Assembly (NCBI GenBank): GCA_039026975.1
Contig: JBCCLI010000236.1
Coordinates: forward strand, 1-9,818
Direction of reading: 5' to 3'
DNA length: 9,818 nucleotides
Source: JBCBKZ01 sp039026975
Lineage (GTDB): Bacteria; Bacteroidota; Bacteroidia; J057
This document shows, one piece after another, positions 6,118 to 9,818 of the stretch (positions are counted from its first letter, which is position 1; each line of letters opens with the position of its first letter). The translations under genes and the position numbers were made by a program. A model generated the notes under the pieces. It had not been told where the DNA came from and did no database searches. It was given only the letters and a program-made list of their open reading frames with translations.

Positions 6118-6936
6118 ATGGCAGTAGCAAACCCTCCGGGAATTGAAAAGATGATCTCCTTACCGGCCTTTGATAGTATGGAGGCGAAACGGTATTATCT
6201 AAAGAAGGTGCTAGCTGGCGCCTACCGCATTTTTGGGAAGTTCGGTTTTTCAGAAGGCGTGGCAGGCCACATCACCTGTAGAGATCCTGAGCATACAGAC
6301 TGCTTTTGGGTAAATCCCTTTGGGGTTTCTTTTAAGAGAATGAAAATGTCAGACCTAGTCCTGGTAAATGAGTCAGGTGATATTATAGCTGGAAAACATA
6401 CCTTTTTAAATAAGGCTGCTTTTGCCATCCATTCCGCTATTCATAAAGCCAGACCAGATGTGATCGCCGCTGCTCATTCACATACTGTCTACGGAAAAAC
6501 GTGGTCAGCTATGGGCAGGTTACTGGACCCGCTTACCCAGGATTCTTGTATTTTTTATGAAGACCACGGGTTATTTGATGACTATACGGGTGTGGTGGGA
6601 GAATTAAGTGAAGGGGATAGGATAGGAGTAGCCTTGGCAGATAAAAAGGCGGTGATCCTTCAAAATCATGGCTTGTTAACAGTAGGCCACAGCATAGAAG
6701 AATGCATCTTCTGGTTTGTTACCATGGAGCGGACCTGTCAGTCCCAACTCTTAGCAGAAGCTACTGGCAAAGACCCTGTTAAGATTAGGCATGAGGTAGC
6801 CCTCAGGACGAGAAATTATGAGGTAGGCTTTCCGCTAGCGGGGTACTTTAGCTTCCAGCCTATGTGGCAGGACATTGTACATGAGCAACCCGACTTCCTG
6901 GATATTGAAGCGCCTGAAGGCCCGCTCATAATTTAA
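6118..6936 (+). CDS. Class II aldolase/adducin-family protein
   Basis: A 272-residue cytoplasmic protein of the class II aldolase/adducin fold. Family signs are E46-G-V-A-G-H-I-T (the phosphate-loop region), the zinc-ligand pair H120-S-H122, the third ligand H184 in Q-N-H-G-L-L, and a C-terminal helix WFVTMERTCQSQLLAEATG. The stretch S-C-I-F-Y-E-D-H-G-L is typical of the adducin-like branch. The position where L-fuculose-phosphate aldolase has its catalytic glutamate appears as N98 (LNKAAFAIH), while the metal site is kept. This suggests a different reaction or reduced aldolase activity, though alignment is needed. It starts a plus-strand pair with the MEST-like hydrolase. The substrate is unknown. 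Confidence 0.88.
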   Translation: MAVANPPGIEKMISLPAFDSMEAKRYYLKKVLAGAYRIFGKFGFSEGVAGHITCRDPEHTDCFWVNPFGVSFKRMKMSDLVLVNESGDIIAGKHTFLNKAAFAIHSAIHKARPDVIAAAHSHTVYGKTWSAMGRLLDPLTQDSCIFYEDHGLFDDYTGVVGELSEGDRIGVALADKKAVILQNHGLLTVGHSIEECIFWFVTMERTCQSQLLAEATGKDPVKIRHEVALRTRNYEVGFPLAGYFSFQPMWQDIVHEQPDFLDIEAPEGPLII

Positions 6937-6959
6937 GACTATTGACTACCTATTTCTTG

Positions 6960-7000
6960 CTACTGATTTACAGATTGGATTTCTGTCTGTAAATCGGTGG
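6960..7000 (+). promoter_or_regulatory. Strong hairpin between aldolase-like and hydrolase genes
   Basis: CTACTGATTTACAGA (6960-6974) can pair with TCTGTAAATCGGTGG (6986-7000) across an 11-nt loop. Ten inner pairs (GATTTACAGA/TCTGTAAATC) are perfect and the outer five include two G-U pairs. Only two T residues follow, so it is not a typical intrinsic terminator. It may be an mRNA processing or stability element, a riboregulator, or a dyad operator for the hydrolase gene, whose ATG lies 23 bp further on. Confidence 0.5.
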
Positions 7001-7023
7001 TTACCATACTCACAGCATACGCT

Positions 7024-7893
7024 ATGAAACTTTCTGAATGGAAGGAGAAAGGAGACTACTTTACCTATAAAGGACATCAGATTTTCACCATAGATGAGGG
7101 GAAAGGAGAAGATCTTCTCCTCATTCACGGTTTCCCTACTGCCTCCTGGGACTGGTGGCAAATGTGGGACGTGCTAGCATCCCAGTATAGAGTGCTTACC
7201 TTGGATATGCTAGGCTTTGGCTTTTCTGCTAAACCACGGGACTATCCCTACAGCATACTGGATCAGGCAGATCTGATTGAACAGCTGTTAGCTTGGAAGG
7301 CTATCACTAAAGTCAAAATCCTTAGCCATGATTATGGAGATACAGTGGCTCAGGAACTCTTAGCCAGATATAATGGGAGGCAAGAGAATGGAAAAAAGAG
7401 TGTGGAACTCGAGTCTATCTGTTTCCTGAATGGAGGCTTATTTCCTGAAACACATTCGCCTTTATTGGTTCAGAAGCTACTGATGAGTCCTGTTGGGGGC
7501 CTAATAGGAAGACTCTTTACCCGAGAGAAACTAGCCAAGAATTTTCGAAAAATATTTGGGCCACATACTCAGCCCACAGAGGAAGAGCTGGATGCGTTTT
7601 GGGAGCTGGTTTCAAATAGTGGGGGCAGGTACATATTCCACCTCCTTATCCGCTACATGCAGGAGCGAAGGGACCATAGGGAAAGATGGGTAGGGGCCAT
7701 GCAGCAGGCAGGCATCCCGCTGCGCTTAATTGATGGGGTAGTGGACCCTATTTCAGGTAAGCATATGGCGGATAGGTATAGGGCGCTTATTCCCAGTCCG
7801 GATGTAGTGGAACTGGAAAAAATAGGTCATTTTCCACTCATAGAAGCGCCAGAAGCAGTACTGGAACATTATTTGGCTTTTCTCCAGGAGTAA
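7024..7893 (+). CDS. Alpha/beta hydrolase, MEST/PEG1-like (epoxide-hydrolase type)
   Basis: A 289-residue alpha/beta hydrolase. L-I-H35-G36-F-P-T-A-S-W is the oxyanion loop and S101-H-D103-Y-G-D is the nucleophile elbow, with aspartate rather than serine as nucleophile, as in epoxide hydrolases and haloalkane dehalogenases. The acid is probably D241 (G-V-V-D-P) and the base H269 (I-G-H-F-P-L-I-E). LSHDYGDTVAQELL, LNGGLFPETHSPLLVQKLL, FGPHTQP and RERWVGAM closely recall vertebrate MEST (PEG1) as I remember it. The cap domain is about residues 140-230. A GTG at 6997 would add nine residues but lies inside the upstream hairpin, so ATG 7024 is preferred. It probably shares a transcript with the aldolase-like gene 87 bp upstream. 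The substrate is unknown. Confidence 0.9.
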   Translation: MKLSEWKEKGDYFTYKGHQIFTIDEGKGEDLLLIHGFPTASWDWWQMWDVLASQYRVLTLDMLGFGFSAKPRDYPYSILDQADLIEQLLAWKAITKVKILSHDYGDTVAQELLARYNGRQENGKKSVELESICFLNGGLFPETHSPLLVQKLLMSPVGGLIGRLFTREKLAKNFRKIFGPHTQPTEEELDAFWELVSNSGGRYIFHLLIRYMQERRDHRERWVGAMQQAGIPLRLIDGVVDPISGKHMADRYRALIPSPDVVELEKIGHFPLIEAPEAVLEHYLAFLQE

Positions 7894-7920
7894 CCTACTA
7901 GCTATCTAGTCTGTGTAGGT
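7893..7920 (+). other. Small hairpin directly after the hydrolase stop
   Basis: ACCTAC (7893-7898) pairs with GTAGGT (7915-7920), and inside it ACTAG/CTAGT (7897-7901 and 7906-7910) offers an alternative fold. No T run follows. It may mark the transcript end but is weak evidence alone. Confidence 0.25.
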
Positions 7921-7923
7921 CTC

Positions 7924-7989
7924 ATGTTAGAACAACTGACAGAAGAGGGTTTACAGGCTCGATTTGGAAAGCTGAATCTAGCGATATAA
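7924..7989 (+). other. Possible 21-codon ORF (doubtful)
   Basis: An ATG-to-TAA frame encodes MLEQLTEEGLQARFGKLNLAI 31 bp after the hydrolase stop. Its residue mix looks protein-like, but it is too short to call a gene. It could be a remnant of a deleted gene or chance. The 140 bp between the hydrolase and the Gfo/Idh gene otherwise hold only short inverted repeats. Confidence 0.15.
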
Positions 7990-8033
7990 CTCTACAGATG
8001 GGCATAAACTTAAGCTATCCATATGTGCCCCTG

Positions 8034-9065
8034 TCATAGAGAAGCTATCTCTATAGGCCTTTTTTCTGCTGCTGATAGGTAGACAGCCTCTTGCACTTTT
8101 AGGGATTGTAAGTAGTCTGGCCCATTGGTCTCAAAAGGAGCCCCACTCAGGAGGCAGTCCACAAAATGTCGCTGAGTAGCATATACACAGTCTCCGGAGA
8201 AATTAAAATCCTCGTACTCATAAGGATGTACCCTTTCTTTATCGCCCAAAGGCTGGCTGCTAAGCTGCCCATCAGGATACAGCCTGATGGAACCTCCCAA
8301 GCCATCTATGAGCATTTCTCCAAAGGTAAATCTTGGGTTCTCATAGGTAGGTTCGTTATACCTGTTAGCATCCCAAAGGGCTTCTACCCCATTGGCAAAC
8401 TCAAAATGAATGATGGCCCAGTCCTCTCCCTGAATGACAGGGTTCAGTTTCCGTAGTCTGGCAAATACAGCTTTCACCTCCCCGAACAAATAGCGGAAGG
8501 TATCTATGAAGTGAATCCCATTCTCATAGACAATGAGTCTGGGGTATTCCCGGAAATAGGGCTGTCTGGGTATGTAAGCATCTTCCCCCCAACCGTCTCC
8601 CATTCTTTTGCGGAAATAGGCAGTGTGCACCTCACCAATCACTTCCTGCTGGATCATATGCTTGATTTCTCTATACCAGGGCTGGAATCGCCAGTTTTCA
8701 TGTACCATGAGACGAGCCCCGGACTGCTCAGCATACTGAACTAATTGCTGCGCTTCCTGGTAAGTAGGCGCCAGAGGTTTCTGGCAGATGACATGTATCC
8801 CTCTATCTACTGCCTGTTGAGTCATTTCCAGGTGGGTTCCGGGAGGGGTAATGATGTCTACAAAGTTAGGTTGCTCTTTCTCCAGCATTTCTTCAAAGTC
8901 TGTGTAAAAATGCTTGATGCCGTATTTCTGTTGAACCTCTTTCCCTTTTGTCTCTCCCCGATTACATAAAGCGGTTATTTCTACCTCCGGTATCCTGTTC
9001 CATGCTTCATACTGAAAGTGACTAAAATAACCAGCTCCTACGGCTACGCCTCTAAGCTTGTTCAT
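8034..9065 (-). CDS. Gfo/Idh/MocA-family NAD(P)-dependent oxidoreductase (sugar dehydrogenase type)
   Basis: A 343-residue oxidoreductase. The N-terminal Rossmann domain (VAVGAGYFSHF, residues 7-17; FVDIITPPGTHLEM, 68-81) binds NAD(P). The catalytic lysine is K96 in I-C-Q-K-P, which replaces the usual E-K-P. The following V-H-E-N-W-R-F-Q-P-W (121-130) and N-G-I-H185-F-I-D are the substrate-side motifs of this family. The CQKP plus HENxRxQ combination reminds me of D-apiose dehydrogenase-type members, but specificity is not settled. Its ATG lies 14 bp inside the end of the MFS transporter gene, indicating translational coupling. This fits uptake followed by oxidation of a carbohydrate or sugar acid. 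It converges on the MEST-like hydrolase. Confidence 0.92.
   Translation of the reverse strand: MNKLRGVAVGAGYFSHFQYEAWNRIPEVEITALCNRGETKGKEVQQKYGIKHFYTDFEEMLEKEQPNFVDIITPPGTHLEMTQQAVDRGIHVICQKPLAPTYQEAQQLVQYAEQSGARLMVHENWRFQPWYREIKHMIQQEVIGEVHTAYFRKRMGDGWGEDAYIPRQPYFREYPRLIVYENGIHFIDTFRYLFGEVKAVFARLRKLNPVIQGEDWAIIHFEFANGVEALWDANRYNEPTYENPRFTFGEMLIDGLGGSIRLYPDGQLSSQPLGDKERVHPYEYEDFNFSGDCVYATQRHFVDCLLSGAPFETNGPDYLQSLKVQEAVYLSAAEKRPIEIASL
8036..8065 (+). terminator. Candidate terminator for the hydrolase transcript
   Basis: ATAGAGA (8036-8042), a 5-nt loop and TCTCTAT (8048-8054) form a hairpin, followed after AGGCC by six T residues (8060-8065) on the plus strand. It lies 142 bp past the hydrolase stop, overlapping the last codons and the stop of the convergent Gfo/Idh gene. 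The gap between stem and T run weakens the call. Confidence 0.3.
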
Positions 9066-9818
9066 GGTCTATGGGGTTAGATGGGTCTACATTCAGCCAT
9101 GCTATGATGGAGAGAATCACCAGAATGCCTGATATGATGAAGAAAGTATCACTGGTCCCTGTCCATATGATCAGGTAGGGAAAGGCAATGCCCGTAATAA
9201 ATGACCCTATATTTCCTGCCATGTTCATGGTTCCTGCAACGGTTCCTGCATAAGATTTGCCTATGTCCACACAAAAAGACCAGGAAGGACTTAGGGTCAT
9301 ATCTGCTCCAAAAACGGCCAGGGAAAGAAAGATAACAGCTAAGAGAACCTCCTCAGTGGAGAGAATGCCGATAATTCCGATTCCCACCAGTGAGAATCCT
9401 ATGATAGCAGGAATGGCTCTAGACCACTTCCACTGCCCTTTTTTGTATATATAATCTACCAGCCAACCCGAGAACCAGTTCCCAAAGGCACCACATATCA
9501 GTGGGAACATAGCATACACACTGGCCTGATAGGCATCTATCTCAAATCTTTCTCGCAGATAGGGAAACATCCAGGTCAGACAAAAGAAGAAGATAAAGTT
9601 GCTACCAAAATATTGGCCCATCATGAGGAGCATATTCTTTGATCCTAGAACCCTGCTTGCAGATAGTTTACCGGGGATTTCTTCCTTTTGCTGCCTATGA
9701 GTCAGAATATAGTCTTTCTCACTTTGGGAGATGGATGAATGTTCTTCCGGCAAGTCGCTAAACCAAAAGTACCAGAGGACTGCCCATATAACGCCCACTG
9801 CTCCCAGTATGTAAAAAC
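9052..9818 (-). CDS. MFS transporter, ACS (anion:cation symporter) type, 5' end cut by window edge
   Basis: The visible 254 residues are the C-terminal half of a 12-helix major facilitator; the frame stays open to the right edge, so the start lies beyond base 9818. It opens within the sixth helix (FYILGAVGVIWAVLWYFWF). A cytoplasmic loop follows, with D-L-P-E-E-H-S-S-I-S-Q-S-E-K-D-Y-I-L, the loop typical of ACS-family hexuronate, glucarate and phthalate-type carriers. Helices 7-12 follow, including GNWFSGWLVDYIYKKG and LSPSWSFCVDIGKSYAGTVAG. It overlaps the downstream Gfo/Idh gene by 14 bp. The likely role is proton- or cation-coupled import of an organic anion such as a sugar acid across the inner membrane. 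The substrate is not readable from sequence. A GTG at 9798 is internal, not the start. Confidence 0.88.
   Translation of the reverse strand, partial: FYILGAVGVIWAVLWYFWFSDLPEEHSSISQSEKDYILTHRQQKEEIPGKLSASRVLGSKNMLLMMGQYFGSNFIFFFCLTWMFPYLRERFEIDAYQASVYAMFPLICGAFGNWFSGWLVDYIYKKGQWKWSRAIPAIIGFSLVGIGIIGILSTEEVLLAVIFLSLAVFGADMTLSPSWSFCVDIGKSYAGTVAGTMNMAGNIGSFITGIAFPYLIIWTGTSDTFFIISGILVILSIIAWLNVDPSNPIDHEQA

Noticed and set aside
6997..7023. GTG start nine codons upstream of the hydrolase ATG
   Set aside because: The GTG lies inside the strong hairpin and the added residues are not similar to the alpha/beta hydrolase N-terminus; ATG 7024 is simpler.
8166..8969. Three plus-strand frames of 74-96 codons opposite the Gfo/Idh gene
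   Set aside because: They are antisense shadows of a well-supported gene, with no recognisable domain or start context.
9052..9798. MFS gene taken as complete with a GTG start at 9798
   Set aside because: The frame continues open to the edge with a clear transmembrane helix upstream of the GTG, and only the C-terminal half of the fold is present.

Overview
The window looks like a chromosomal segment of a Bacteroidota bacterium, probably of the Cytophagales type. I infer this from the AT-leaning composition, the lack of Shine-Dalgarno sequences before the start codons, and the protein families present (DUF4442, a DoxX-like protein, DUF1801, a WYL-GyrI regulator). No genus can be named from the sequence alone. 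I saw no tRNA, rRNA, transposase, phage or CRISPR signature.

Layout: bases 1-457 hold no gene. About 294 bases are a degenerate CTTNNN hexamer array with a 77-bp higher-order period, cut by the left edge, followed by a short leader. An AraC-family regulator (458-1318, +) and a small three-helix membrane protein (1387-1725, +) follow. They converge on a five-gene minus-strand run (1783-5898). In transcription order the run is an Old Yellow Enzyme-like flavin oxidoreductase, a WYL regulator fused to a GyrI-like effector domain, a DUF1801 protein starting 9 bp later, a DoxX-like membrane protein and a DUF4442 hotdog protein. It may be one operon or two or three overlapping units.

A 219-bp divergent promoter region (5899-6117) with a perfect 14-bp palindrome separates that run from two plus-strand genes. 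These are a class II aldolase/adducin-family protein (6118-6936) and an alpha/beta hydrolase whose core motifs match the vertebrate imprinted protein MEST/PEG1 (7024-7893). A strong hairpin lies between them. The right end holds a minus-strand pair: an ACS-type MFS transporter, cut by the right edge, overlapping by 14 bp a Gfo/Idh/MocA oxidoreductase (8034-9065). This pair looks like uptake and oxidation of a sugar or sugar acid.

Most of the window is ordinary accessory metabolism: redox, small-molecule hydrolysis, carbohydrate oxidation and small-molecule-sensing regulators. I see no clear new multi-gene system. The most unusual parts are the 77-bp/6-bp nested repeat at the left edge, the MEST-like hydrolase with its upstream hairpin, the WYL-GyrI fusion coupled to DUF1801, and several unassigned palindromes and direct repeats in the intergenic regions.
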